Below are positions 55,702-62,532 of a DNA stretch of 64,000 bases, piece after piece. Position 1 is the first letter of the stretch, and the number at the start of each line of letters is the position of its first letter. The notes under the pieces are model-generated. The model was given only the letters and a program-made list of their open reading frames with translations, was not told where the DNA came from and made no database searches. Position numbers and translations under genes: made by a program. This DNA is from a virus: positions 1-64,000 of the IMG/VR virus record IMGVR_UViG_3300023179_000026. One strand, 5' to 3'.

Positions 55702-55872
55702 TTATTCCTTATGAGAACTATATTCAAACTCTTTGATGTAATTGTCAAGAGTAGCAGCATCTGTAATGCTTTTTGTGCTTAAGTAACGTTCCAAACGATT
55801 TTGGTAACCATCTTTTGGAAACATTTCTGCTAAACGCTCAAGGATATTGAGCATAAACTGTGTAATAAACAT
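55702..55872 (-). CDS. DUF3563-like small protein, 56 aa
   Basis: 'ERLAEMFPKDGYQNRLERYLSTKSITDAATLDNYIKEFE' has the pattern of a small alpha-helical family (DUF3563-like) seen in phages and bacteria. A TATAAATA at 55904 is 31 nt upstream. Confidence 0.5.
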   Translation of the reverse strand: MFITQFMLNILERLAEMFPKDGYQNRLERYLSTKSITDAATLDNYIKEFEYSSHKE

Positions 55873-55903
55873 TTTCAATCTCCATGTGTATGTGTATCAA
55901 TTT

Positions 55904-55911
55904 TATTTATA
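55904..55911 (-). promoter_or_regulatory. T4-like late promoter motif
   Basis: TATAAATA on the minus strand, upstream of the 55353-55872 small-gene run. Confidence 0.55.
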
Positions 55912-55938
55912 TGCTGCAGTGCGTCAAAGACTAGGGAT

Positions 55939-55962
55939 AAAAAAGGCACCGAAGTGCCTTTT
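55939..55962 (-). terminator. intrinsic terminator
   Basis: AAAGGCAC / GTGCCTTT with a CGAA tetraloop, T run on the minus strand. It overlaps the stop codon of 55961-56179. Confidence 0.8.
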
Positions 55963-56179
55963 ATACTGTTTGATGTAGTTCATCAAACTTATTCAACGCT
56001 AACTGTCTAGCTAACCATAGCCTAAATTTGATTCTTGGTGATAAGTCATCATTTTCTGTAACTATTTTAATTCTAGTAAGATTGCGCCCTATACTATCAT
56101 CAAATACAAAAATTTCATAATCTTCATCAAAATCACTTTTAGGCGTAAGCGGTACGTCTTTTCGACGTGCTAGAATTAT
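55961..56179 (-). CDS. ORF without a normal start, possible -1 frameshift product, 72 aa
   Basis: A clear coding-like frame: KSDFDEDYEIFVFDDSIGRN ... IKFRLWLARQLALNKFDEL. There is no ATG, GTG or TTG near its 5' end. It begins in the -1 frame at a run of seven A immediately before the stop of 56176-56313. It could be made by frameshifting on A7 from that gene, by a non-standard start (ATA/ATT), or be a gene damaged by an indel. Ends in the terminator. Confidence 0.45.
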   Translation of the reverse strand: MILARRKDVPLTPKSDFDEDYEIFVFDDSIGRNLTRIKIVTENDDLSPRIKFRLWLARQLALNKFDELHQTV

Positions 56180-56313
56180 TTTTTTGCGTCTTTTTTATCG
56201 TCTTTCTTAGCTTCTGCTTTAGGAGCGTCTTTCTTTTCTTCTTTCTTTGCATCTGCTGCAAATGCGCTTACTGCAAAAAGTGCAGCAAATAGTGTTGCGA
56301 ATAATTGTTTCAT
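56176..56313 (-). CDS. small secreted Lys-rich protein, 45 aa
   Basis: MKQLFATLFAALFAVSAFA is a typical Sec signal peptide with AFA before the cut, followed by a Lys/Glu/Ala/Asp-rich mature peptide (DAKKEEKKDAPKAEAKKDD). Such peptides resemble host periplasmic or stress proteins. The reading frame ends on an A7 run next to the next ORF. Confidence 0.6.
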   Translation of the reverse strand: MKQLFATLFAALFAVSAFAADAKKEEKKDAPKAEAKKDDKKDAKK

Positions 56314-56356
56314 GATATTTCTTTATAAAAAAATGCTCTCTAATCCTTACGGACTA

Positions 56357-56390
56357 AGTTAATATTTCGCAGAGCAACTTAATATTAACT
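56357..56390 (-). promoter_or_regulatory. hairpin in the leader of 56176-56313
   Basis: AGTTAATATT / AATATTAACT, 10 bp with a 14-nt loop, 44-77 nt upstream of the ATG at 56313. Possible regulatory leader or upstream terminator. Confidence 0.4.
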
Positions 56391-56447
56391 ATGCTATTAC
56401 TATTAACGCATGAGTAAACAAAAAGTTTACACAATAATTATTTATTT

Positions 56448-56612
56448 TTATCCACCACGCCCACTTCTACGTACTACAGTGGCATTTCCAAATCCTTTAC
56501 TAGGTTTAGGTGATGGTGGTTTAAACCCACCCTTTTGTGGAAATTGTTGTTTAGCCTTAGCTTCGTTAGCCATATTAATAAATGGATTTTTAGATTTTTT
56601 AGTTTCAGTCAT
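56448..56612 (-). CDS. small basic protein, 54 aa
   Basis: MTETKKSKNPFIN... ends in VVRRSGRGG, Pro/Lys/Gly-rich and disordered. AAGGAGA ribosome binding site. Overlaps the end of 56605-57048 by 8 nt. RNA binding is possible from the RGG end but not shown. Confidence 0.6.
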   Translation of the reverse strand: MTETKKSKNPFINMANEAKAKQQFPQKGGFKPPSPKPSKGFGNATVVRRSGRGG

Positions 56613-57048
56613 TGTTTTCTCCTTTAACAGATTTTAAATAATCAGCAACATTGCCATACAATATCATCATCGTACCAAGACGTTCATCATATAATTTTAC
56701 TTGAATATTAATTTTTTTAAGTAAATTATTGCCACTTAAAAACTCTATGTAGTATGGACTTTTAATATACTTGTTTAAATCAAGTAATGTTTTTGCATCT
56801 ACAGCGGTGCGATAAGTTTTTACGTTATTATCTATATCCCACATTTTTACGGTTGTGCTAGTAATTTTCGCTTCTTTAAATCGTTTTTCACCGTATTCAG
56901 ATAGTCGCCACCCACCTTGAAGGTGTGTGCCACTTTGTGGACGCTGATCCATCCAAAACAAATCAGGTAAATGTGGTTTATAGTCGTTTATTTCAAGCAA
57001 CTGAAGAATTTTTTTTGCTACTACAATTCTGTCAGTAAACACGATCAT
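56605..57048 (-). CDS. hypothetical protein, 147 aa
   Basis: Alpha-beta protein overlapping 57045-57338 by 4 nt. C-terminal LYDERLGTMMILYGNVADYLKSV. Conserved in style with T4-like marine phages; unrecognised. Confidence 0.55.
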   Translation of the reverse strand: MIVFTDRIVVAKKILQLLEINDYKPHLPDLFWMDQRPQSGTHLQGGWRLSEYGEKRFKEAKITSTTVKMWDIDNNVKTYRTAVDAKTLLDLNKYIKSPYYIEFLSGNNLLKKINIQVKLYDERLGTMMILYGNVADYLKSVKGENND

Positions 57049-57338
57049 TCGTCGGGATAAACTGTAGTACCCTGATTCATAAAAACAACTGAAAATTTAC
57101 TAGTCATAAATTGTTTGTTTAATTTTCTGCATAGATTGCGAGCGTGGCCTGGGTTACTAAAGCTTGTTTTCTTGTATTTTGGTACAGTATTGCTATCATA
57201 ATGATGACTATTTTTTAAATTGATAGGTTGACCATCAAAGAAAATAGCCCATATTCCTGCTGCTTCAAGCACTTGGTCAACTTTGTAAGTTTTTTTGTCA
57301 ACCATTTCTACAAGCACTTTTGGTTGTGATCTAGACAT
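57045..57338 (-). CDS. hypothetical protein, 97 aa
   Basis: Basic protein with a beta-rich middle and SFSNPGHARNLCRKLNKQF. Overlaps both neighbours. No family recognised. Confidence 0.55.
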   Translation of the reverse strand: MSRSQPKVLVEMVDKKTYKVDQVLEAAGIWAIFFDGQPINLKNSHHYDSNTVPKYKKTSFSNPGHARNLCRKLNKQFMTSKFSVVFMNQGTTVYPDE

Positions 57339-57529
57339 TAAAATTTACCTCCTGAGACTTGAACTTCAATAATTTCAAGTGTATCTGTTTTGCGTTCAAG
57401 TTTATCTGCAAGGAGTTTTGCTATTTCATCCCGTAGCATTTTAGCTTCGCTTACAGGCATGATAAAATCTCTTTTGCTTGTAGAATCAATAGCACCTACC
57501 TTATCAATAAATCGTTTTATGTTAACCAT
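57338..57529 (-). CDS. hypothetical protein, 63 aa
   Basis: Small helical protein (VSEAKMLRDEIAKLLADKLER) with a strand at the end. Ends at the start of 57045-57338, forming an overlapping operon. Confidence 0.55.
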   Translation of the reverse strand: MVNIKRFIDKVGAIDSTSKRDFIMPVSEAKMLRDEIAKLLADKLERKTDTLEIIEVQVSGGKF

Positions 57530-57537
57530 GCTAGTAT

Positions 57538-57984
57538 TTATGCCTTTTTTGCCTCTTCTTCTGTGGCAAATGGTCCAACATAATCATATCGCTGTATAAA
57601 AATATACTTAGGGCAAAACATTGTTTGCCATACATCATTCATTTTTATTTTAAAATATCCTGCAGCATGGTAGCATTTACTTTTTTTACTTGTAGTATAA
57701 ACATGCAATTTACGTTTAACATCGTACATATCATTGTATGTTTTACTGTCAGTAGGCCATTTTGCAAAAGAAATGGTATTGTGTATGGGTTTACGCTGTG
57801 GTCTTTCAAACTCAATTAATTTAGACTTTTCAATGGATTTAACATCGTCATAATGAATAATCGTACCATCAACTTGTTTAAAGTCAAAACCTGTACCACT
57901 TGCTTCAACGTTACCAATTTTATTGGCACCATCAGTAACAACCCAAAATTGATTTTTTATAATTGGTTTAGCTTTTAGTATCAT
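57538..57984 (-). CDS. hypothetical protein, 148 aa
   Basis: Beta-rich protein (KNQFWVVTDGANKIGNVEASG) with a C-terminal helical, Glu-rich end. It is upstream of the 57338 gene. Own promoter at 57991-58019. Confidence 0.55.
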   Translation of the reverse strand: MILKAKPIIKNQFWVVTDGANKIGNVEASGTGFDFKQVDGTIIHYDDVKSIEKSKLIEFERPQRKPIHNTISFAKWPTDSKTYNDMYDVKRKLHVYTTSKKSKCYHAAGYFKIKMNDVWQTMFCPKYIFIQRYDYVGPFATEEEAKKA

Positions 57985-57990
57985 GATTGC

Positions 57991-58019
57991 AATATAATAG
58001 AATATAAATTGTAGGTCAA
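57991..58019 (-). promoter_or_regulatory. sigma70-type promoter
   Basis: Minus strand TTGACC, 17 nt, TATATT; drives 57538-57984. Confidence 0.6.
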
Positions 58020-58034
58020 GTTATTTAGATAAAT

Positions 58035-58637
58035 TTATTCAATATCTTTAATTGTTAAAGAAAATGTTCGTGCTCCAAATGATCCAACAGGATAACTATT
58101 AAATGAAATGCTTACTCTATGATCATGATTTACAGATTGTACGCTATGTACTAGACTAGATGGGAAAATATATAAAGTTCCAATTTGCGTTGGTAATTTC
58201 CAATTTAAACTATTAAATATATTATAATTCTCAGTTGGTATTAGTATGGGTTGATAATCAGACTTGTAAAATGTAATACTATCTTCTTTACAAGTGTGTA
58301 AGTAAAGCACCCCACTTAAAAAGGAATTTGAATGATAATGAATATGATGAGATTGACCTTTATTAGAAATATTCACCCATGACTCAGTAATTTTGAGTTT
58401 AATTTTTTTATTTGATGGAAATATGATATTACTAAGATATTCTTGTAGTGAGTTTTGACAAAAATCACGTAGTTTCTTTAACTCAGGTGCTTTTAAAATA
58501 TATGAGTCAACTGAACCAAAATTATACGTTTGTTCTTTATACGAAATAGTGTCTAAGTATTGTATTTCTTGTTTTGTAAAATCACGCCCTAAACTAAATT
58601 CCCCAACAGGAATTGGAAAAAGAGAAATTACATTCAA
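58035..58637 (-). CDS. putative 2OG-Fe(II) oxygenase (PF13759-like)
   Basis: 200 aa. ESWVNISNKGQSHHIHYHSNSFLSGVLYLH, GTLYIFPSSLVHSVQSVN and RVSISFNSYPVG match the PF13759 family used by T4-like marine phages: the two His, the distal His and the Arg strand. Second member of this subfamily with 19897-20514. Role and substrate unknown. Confidence 0.8.
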   Translation of the reverse strand: MNVISLFPIPVGEFSLGRDFTKQEIQYLDTISYKEQTYNFGSVDSYILKAPELKKLRDFCQNSLQEYLSNIIFPSNKKIKLKITESWVNISNKGQSHHIHYHSNSFLSGVLYLHTCKEDSITFYKSDYQPILIPTENYNIFNSLNWKLPTQIGTLYIFPSSLVHSVQSVNHDHRVSISFNSYPVGSFGARTFSLTIKDIE

Positions 58638-58870
58638 GCTAACTCTCCAAAATTGTTTTCATACCTTTCACGTAAAGTTTTAGCAATATCAAAATAACCT
58701 GATTCTACTAGTGTTAAAAATACTTGATTGATAGGCATGCCAATAAAACTAGTATTGGCAATTACAGGTATTTGTTGCTCTGAATCAGCTAATTTCATGT
58801 TGCCAATAATATACGCCACACCATACGCTTCATCAACATCATATTTTACACAATCACCAAACTTAAACAT
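58634..58870 (-). CDS. hypothetical protein, 78 aa
   Basis: Start at 58870 (MFKFGDCVKYD). Small alpha-beta protein. It overlaps the 58863 gene by 8 nt and the oxygenase by 4 nt. No family recognised. Confidence 0.5.
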   Translation of the reverse strand: MFKFGDCVKYDVDEAYGVAYIIGNMKLADSEQQIPVIANTSFIGMPINQVFLTLVESGYFDIAKTLRERYENNFGELA

Positions 58871-59030
58871 TATTTTCCTCATCTAAATTAGACATTTTCA
58901 AAACCATATCGACCATTGATGAATAACACCATGGACAAAATGTAACAGGCATAACCCCAAAATAACCTGCTATACCACCTTCATCTTCTAAACTAAACTC
59001 ACTTTCACATATATTACACTTATTATTCAT
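58863..59030 (-). CDS. small zinc-ribbon-like protein, 55 aa
   Basis: CNICESEF ... CPWCYSS gives two CxxC pairs for one zinc. Start at 59030. Overlaps 59023-59148 by 8 nt. Function unknown. Confidence 0.6.
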   Translation of the reverse strand: MNNKCNICESEFSLEDEGGIAGYFGVMPVTFCPWCYSSMVDMVLKMSNLDEENNV

Positions 59031-59148
59031 TGCTTTGCACCTCAATTTTAGTCTTTGGAACAATATAAGGTTGTACAACATAGGCATCTGCAACACCCCA
59101 ACCTATAGCAGTAAAAAAACCTACGGCAATAATTTTAATAACCCACAT
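59023..59148 (-). CDS. small membrane protein, 41 aa
   Basis: MWVIKIIAVGFFTAIGWGVADAYVVQPY... one transmembrane helix near the N-terminus and a short polar tail. Its stop overlaps the start of the zinc-ribbon gene. Confidence 0.55.
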   Translation of the reverse strand: MWVIKIIAVGFFTAIGWGVADAYVVQPYIVPKTKIEVQSNE

Positions 59149-59151
59149 CAA

Positions 59152-59562
59152 TTATTCCTCATCATTAACAATACGTGCATTTTTATAATCAAACCATCCT
59201 AGTACTTCCTTTGATTTTAAATCAGCTACTAATTTTTTGATATGTAAAGTTAATTTATGCTTTTGATAATCATAAGCAGCTTGTTTAGTAATCGCTTCAT
59301 CCCACTTACGTGTAATCGCTTCATCCCACTTACGTGTATTGAATGCACCACAATAGTACAGTTTTTCAAAAGTTTGTTGTAAGCATGTTTTCATTTGTGG
59401 AGTGCAATATACACCTGACGATATTTCCATAGCTAAACACAAAGCTTGTGCATGTGTCATAACGATACCATTCCAATATACAATATATTCATCATGCTTA
59501 GTAAGATATACTAGAACAGGTTTAGGGTCTAAAATACTCCAACTATGTTCAGGTCTATTCAT
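59152..59562 (-). CDS. hypothetical protein with an internal 8-aa duplication, 136 aa
   Basis: Alpha-beta protein overlapping the nucleotidyltransferase gene by 8 nt. It contains RKWDEAIT repeated twice, encoded by a perfect 24-bp tandem repeat (59291-59338). No family recognised. Confidence 0.55.
   Translation of the reverse strand: MNRPEHSWSILDPKPVLVYLTKHDEYIVYWNGIVMTHAQALCLAMEISSGVYCTPQMKTCLQQTFEKLYYCGAFNTRKWDEAITRKWDEAITKQAAYDYQKHKLTLHIKKLVADLKSKEVLGWFDYKNARIVNDEE
59291..59338 (+). repeat. perfect 24-bp tandem duplication
   Basis: Two copies, 59291-59314 and 59315-59338, in frame within 59152-59562. Recent origin is likely because the copies are identical. Confidence 0.9.
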
Positions 59563-60181
59563 ATTCTTCCATTGATGTAAATTTCCATGTACTCATATCA
59601 TTGTGTACAATATCTTCAATCAACCCATCAACAGGTCGATACCCATAAGTACAATACTTTACTAAACGTTTTGCAGCTTGTGGTTGCAGTGGATAATTCA
59701 TACGCAAAATTTTATTACGAATATCACTTGCAGTATGTTTACCCATAGCCCAATTTGTACCATCTGTGCCAATTTGACATACACTAATATCAAAATTGTT
59801 AATTACATCATCTAACCTATCATAAAAACGTTTAGTTATAATTTGTACAGTCCAAAACCGTCTGATCTTTGATTTGGAAACATAAAGGTAAGTAAAAGCA
59901 TTTTCTGTGTGATATTTTTCTTGTAGATTGGATTGATCAAGTAATCTATTTCTTAATTCATTCACTTGATGTTTATCAACACAAAATATATCAATGTCAG
60001 CTTGCTCAACAGGTTTATGTTGATACCATTGTAAACATGCCCCACCCGCAATGAATGGACCTTGTTCCGTGGGGCATATTACTCTAACAGGTTCTTGATC
60101 ATCTGCATGAACTAAAGGATAGTCCTTTACTTTAGGTTTTTCCGAAGTATCAAATAAATCATCAAAAGAAAAGCGACTCAT
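59555..60181 (-). CDS. nucleotidyltransferase-fold protein
   Basis: 208 aa. GPFIAGGACLQWYQ (GG motif) and ADIDIFCVD (DxD) at about 40-75 are the signature of the Pol-beta/poly(A)-polymerase-like nucleotidyltransferase fold, with a later FDISVCQIG. It may add nucleotides to RNA or a small molecule. Similar genes occur in T4-like marine phages. Confidence 0.7.
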   Translation of the reverse strand: MSRFSFDDLFDTSEKPKVKDYPLVHADDQEPVRVICPTEQGPFIAGGACLQWYQHKPVEQADIDIFCVDKHQVNELRNRLLDQSNLQEKYHTENAFTYLYVSKSKIRRFWTVQIITKRFYDRLDDVINNFDISVCQIGTDGTNWAMGKHTASDIRNKILRMNYPLQPQAAKRLVKYCTYGYRPVDGLIEDIVHNDMSTWKFTSMEEYE

Positions 60182-60396
60182 ACAATTTTTTTATCTTGAA
60201 GCAAAGTTTCAAAAGTGCCAAACAATTGTTCAAATTTTACAGCATAAATTGTTTCCAAACCTAGCAAATAGTTTGAAATTTGATCTTTAGTATAGTTATC
60301 ATTTTCAAGAACTTGCTCGTTTAACAATTTAATTTCATCCGTAATACCCCAACAACCTAAAATTTGTTGTTCTAAATCAAAACGATCTGCCATCAT
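60178..60396 (-). CDS. hypothetical protein, 72 aa
   Basis: Helical, acidic; overlaps the nucleotidyltransferase gene by 4 nt and 60377-60667 by 20 nt. No family recognised. Confidence 0.5.
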   Translation of the reverse strand: MMADRFDLEQQILGCWGITDEIKLLNEQVLENDNYTKDQISNYLLGLETIYAVKFEQLFGTFETLLQDKKIV

Positions 60397-60667
60397 ATTC
60401 TCCTATACCAAAACGTTGTTGTATAACTTGTTTTACTGCAATAAGTGCTGCGTTCCAACTTGGTGTATCGTAGGGGTTGCCATCAATGCCAACTCCACTA
60501 TAACCACGTAAATCATCACATACATTGATACATTCTGCAAGTACTAATTCAGTTAAATTGATTAGATCTACTAACGCAGGTTCGCTATGTATGCCATATT
60601 TCGGGCTAGCATATTCTGTGCGTAAAACGTTAGCTTGTCTAGCGAGTTGGATAATTTTTTTGTTCAT
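60377..60667 (-). CDS. paralogue of the MNERIRxLAEQA small-protein family, 96 aa
   Basis: MNKKIIQLARQANV start, LTELVLAECINVCDD middle and a C-terminal QRFGIG, the layout of the family at 60923-61946. A more diverged member. Function unknown. Confidence 0.5.
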   Translation of the reverse strand: MNKKIIQLARQANVLRTEYASPKYGIHSEPALVDLINLTELVLAECINVCDDLRGYSGVGIDGNPYDTPSWNAALIAVKQVIQQRFGIGEYDGRSF

Positions 60668-60680
60668 TTTTATCTTAAAC

Positions 60681-60926
60681 CTAAGTCTTTACGTTACAAA
60701 CATTGTTTTTAAATTCTTTATAGTCTAATAAAATACGCCCACATCTTCCATCTATTTTTGAAAATGTTTTTTCTTTATTTGACCGTAGCTGATCTTCCAT
60801 ATCTACTAATACTTCTCTACATTCTTCTTCACTTCTAATAGGGTTGGATGTGGATATTAAACCACAATCTGTTCCGCTACAAAAATATATGATAGCAGTA
60901 TAAAAGGCTAGTTTTTCAATAATCAT
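60681..60926 (-). CDS. hypothetical protein with possible signal or membrane segment, 81 aa
   Basis: An N-terminal hydrophobic segment (KLAFYTAIIYF) precedes a Cys-containing polar domain (C17, C21, C37 and more), so it may be secreted or membrane-anchored. Overlaps 60923 by 4 nt. Confidence 0.5.
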   Translation of the reverse strand: MIIEKLAFYTAIIYFCSGTDCGLISTSNPIRSEEECREVLVDMEDQLRSNKEKTFSKIDGRCGRILLDYKEFKNNVCNVKT

Positions 60927-61162
60927 CGTTCAATTCCAAAGTGTTTTAATACAATACGTTCACATCTTTTATATAATGCTTGATCCACTTTATATTCAAT
61001 ATCGCTTTCATAAAGGTTGGGCTCTAATGCCAGTAAGCATTCTTGTATGATGAGGTCAGCAAACTTTTCTATAGCCCGATGATCGTAGTCATCCATACTA
61101 TCCCAACAACCTTGAGCGGTCAGTCCTGCACGATACATTAGATCCTCAAGGCGACTATTCAT
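60923..61162 (-). CDS. paralogue of the MNERIRxLAEQA small-protein family, 79 aa
   Basis: MNSRLEDLMYRAGL start, EKFADLIIQECLL middle, ends LKHFGIER. Overlaps the next copy by 4 nt. Confidence 0.6.
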   Translation of the reverse strand: MNSRLEDLMYRAGLTAQGCWDSMDDYDHRAIEKFADLIIQECLLALEPNLYESDIEYKVDQALYKRCERIVLKHFGIER

Positions 61163-61434
61163 TCTTCAACTCCGAAATCTTCCTTCAATTGCTCAACTGC
61201 ATCGCAGCCAAGGCCGTAATCCTCTGCCTTACTAATTACCGCAGCGGCAACCAACTCAGCGAACTTGTTCAGTCCCTGTTCAGATTGAATCATAGTAGAA
61301 ATAATTTCTGATGGTACAGCCGCTCGCCATTCATCATTATCTTTTACCAGCAGTGTTCGATCATTGTAATCCCATTCACCATCAATAGCAGGAATGCCAG
61401 CCTGTTCGGCAAGTTTTCGAATTCGTTCGTTCAT
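61159..61434 (-). CDS. paralogue of the MNERIRxLAEQA small-protein family, 91 aa
   Basis: MNERIRKLAEQAG start, NKFAELVAAAVIS, ends KEDFGVEE. G+C is visibly higher than its neighbours, suggesting recent acquisition. Confidence 0.6.
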   Translation of the reverse strand: MNERIRKLAEQAGIPAIDGEWDYNDRTLLVKDNDEWRAAVPSEIISTMIQSEQGLNKFAELVAAAVISKAEDYGLGCDAVEQLKEDFGVEE

Positions 61435-61658
61435 TCTTCAACTCCGAAATTTTTTTTAATTTGTTTAGCAATAATAGCACCCATATCGTCATTTCGGTGA
61501 CTATTCTTTAGTGATACTTGCTCACATTCCCTAACGATCAACTCGGCGAACTTTTCTGTGTAATATCTTGGATACTGATCGTAATCAGCACCTTCATCTA
61601 TCAGTTCGCCAGCATAGATTTCAGCCTGTTCGGCAAGTTTTCGAATTCGTTCGTTCAT
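61431..61658 (-). CDS. paralogue of the MNERIRxLAEQA small-protein family, 75 aa
   Basis: Start at 61658 (MNERIRKLAEQAE), TEKFAELIVREC, ends KKNFGVEE. Near-identical start to 61159; overlaps it by 4 nt. Confidence 0.6.
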   Translation of the reverse strand: MNERIRKLAEQAEIYAGELIDEGADYDQYPRYYTEKFAELIVRECEQVSLKNSHRNDDMGAIIAKQIKKNFGVEE

Positions 61659-61659
61659 T

Positions 61660-61755
61660 TTACATTCCTTGGGCACTGCGATTGGAACATGCCTCACATG
61701 GTTGCATTGGTTCTGTCATGGCACATTCCGCACAGGTCAACCAAAACACTTTCAT
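61660..61755 (-). CDS. tiny zinc-ribbon-like peptide, 31 aa
   Basis: MKVFWLTCAECAM ... CEACSNRS: CxxC and CxxC pairs. Its start overlaps the end of the 61752 gene, and it ends 1 nt before the start of 61431-61658. Confidence 0.5.
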   Translation of the reverse strand: MKVFWLTCAECAMTEPMQPCEACSNRSAQGM

Positions 61756-61946
61756 TCTTCAACTCCGAAATGTTTTTTAAGTTTACTTTCTGTAATTGAA
61801 CCGACTTGACTAATTTCAATACATTCCTTAACAATCAACAGGGCGAACTTTTCAGTAAAGTATTCATGCTCCTCGCTAGCAAAAGGTGCATGAGCATCTG
61901 CCCAATCTTGAGCTTGTTCAGCAAGTTCTTTAATTCTCTTGTTCAT
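61752..61946 (-). CDS. paralogue of the MNERIRxLAEQA small-protein family, 64 aa
   Basis: MNKRIKELAEQAQ start, TEKFALLIVKECIE, ends KKHFGVEE. Closest to the 61431 copy. Overlaps the 61660 peptide by 4 nt and the 61946 peptide by 1 nt. Confidence 0.6.
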   Translation of the reverse strand: MNKRIKELAEQAQDWADAHAPFASEEHEYFTEKFALLIVKECIEISQVGSITESKLKKHFGVEE

Positions 61947-62041
61947 TATACTTTCCTATCAAGGACAAACCCTTTAAAGTAAATAAAAAAAGCTTTAGCA
62001 ACATTCTTCATTTGACGTAAATAATATTGACGGTATGACAT
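61946..62041 (-). CDS. hypothetical small protein, 31 aa
   Basis: MSYRQYYLRQMKNVAKAFFIYFKG... basic amphipathic peptide. Stop and next start share TAATG. Real only if the operon logic holds. Confidence 0.45.
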   Translation of the reverse strand: MSYRQYYLRQMKNVAKAFFIYFKGFVLDRKV

Positions 62042-62058
62042 TATTGCATACCTTTCAT

Positions 62059-62133
62059 TTACCCTACCGTTATCAAATAAAGTAGTAAGAAAAACAAGAA
62101 GAAAATTGCTAGATAAGTTCCAACTTTATCCAT
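62059..62133 (-). CDS. tiny membrane peptide, 24 aa
   Basis: MDKVGTYLAIFFLFFLLLYL... a single transmembrane helix of leucines and phenylalanines. Start lies within 2 nt of the stop of 62135-62461. Confidence 0.45.
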   Translation of the reverse strand: MDKVGTYLAIFFLFFLLLYLITVG

Positions 62134-62134
62134 G

Positions 62135-62461
62135 CTACATGCTCCAATACAGTTCACTTGAAGGATCGCAACAACGTGGTGTATCTGCAGGAATCACGAC
62201 TTTTTCACCTGTTATATAATTCTTGACAGTCTTCATTTCTACAGGAGTTGTATCAACTTTTTCTACCTTCATCATCTTAAGGTAGGAATCGGAAGCACAC
62301 ATTCTGATGGTGTTGGACTTCCCCATAATTTCAATAATGATCCAAGGGGTCATTGTACCATTAGCTGCAGGGGCAAGAAAGATTTTTTTGATAGTACCGA
62401 GAAGGTTACCTGCTGCAGAAACCCAAGTAATTGTGTCAGCTACGTTCAAGTTCATTTCCAT
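62135..62461 (-). CDS. hypothetical protein, 108 aa
   Basis: Start at 62461 (MEMNLNVADTI) behind AAGGAG. Beta-rich N-terminal half and a C-terminal CCDPSSELYW. First gene of the small operon down to 60178, with a TTGACA-17-TATACT promoter at 62486-62514. Confidence 0.6.
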   Translation of the reverse strand: MEMNLNVADTITWVSAAGNLLGTIKKIFLAPAANGTMTPWIIIEIMGKSNTIRMCASDSYLKMMKVEKVDTTPVEMKTVKNYITGEKVVIPADTPRCCDPSSELYWSM

Positions 62462-62485
62462 CTCCTTGTTAATCACCATACATGT

Positions 62486-62514
62486 AGTATATGAAAATAT
62501 AAGGTTGCTGTCAA
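62486..62514 (-). promoter_or_regulatory. sigma70-type promoter
   Basis: Minus strand TTGACA, 17 nt, TATACT; drives 62135-62461 and probably the small genes beyond. Confidence 0.75.
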
Positions 62515-62532
62515 GTGTTTTTTCTAATGTTG

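Noticed and set aside
56410-56637. Plus-strand ORF of 75 aa with hydrophobic segment
   Set aside because: The minus strand has a better supported small gene (56448-56612) with a clear ribosome binding site.
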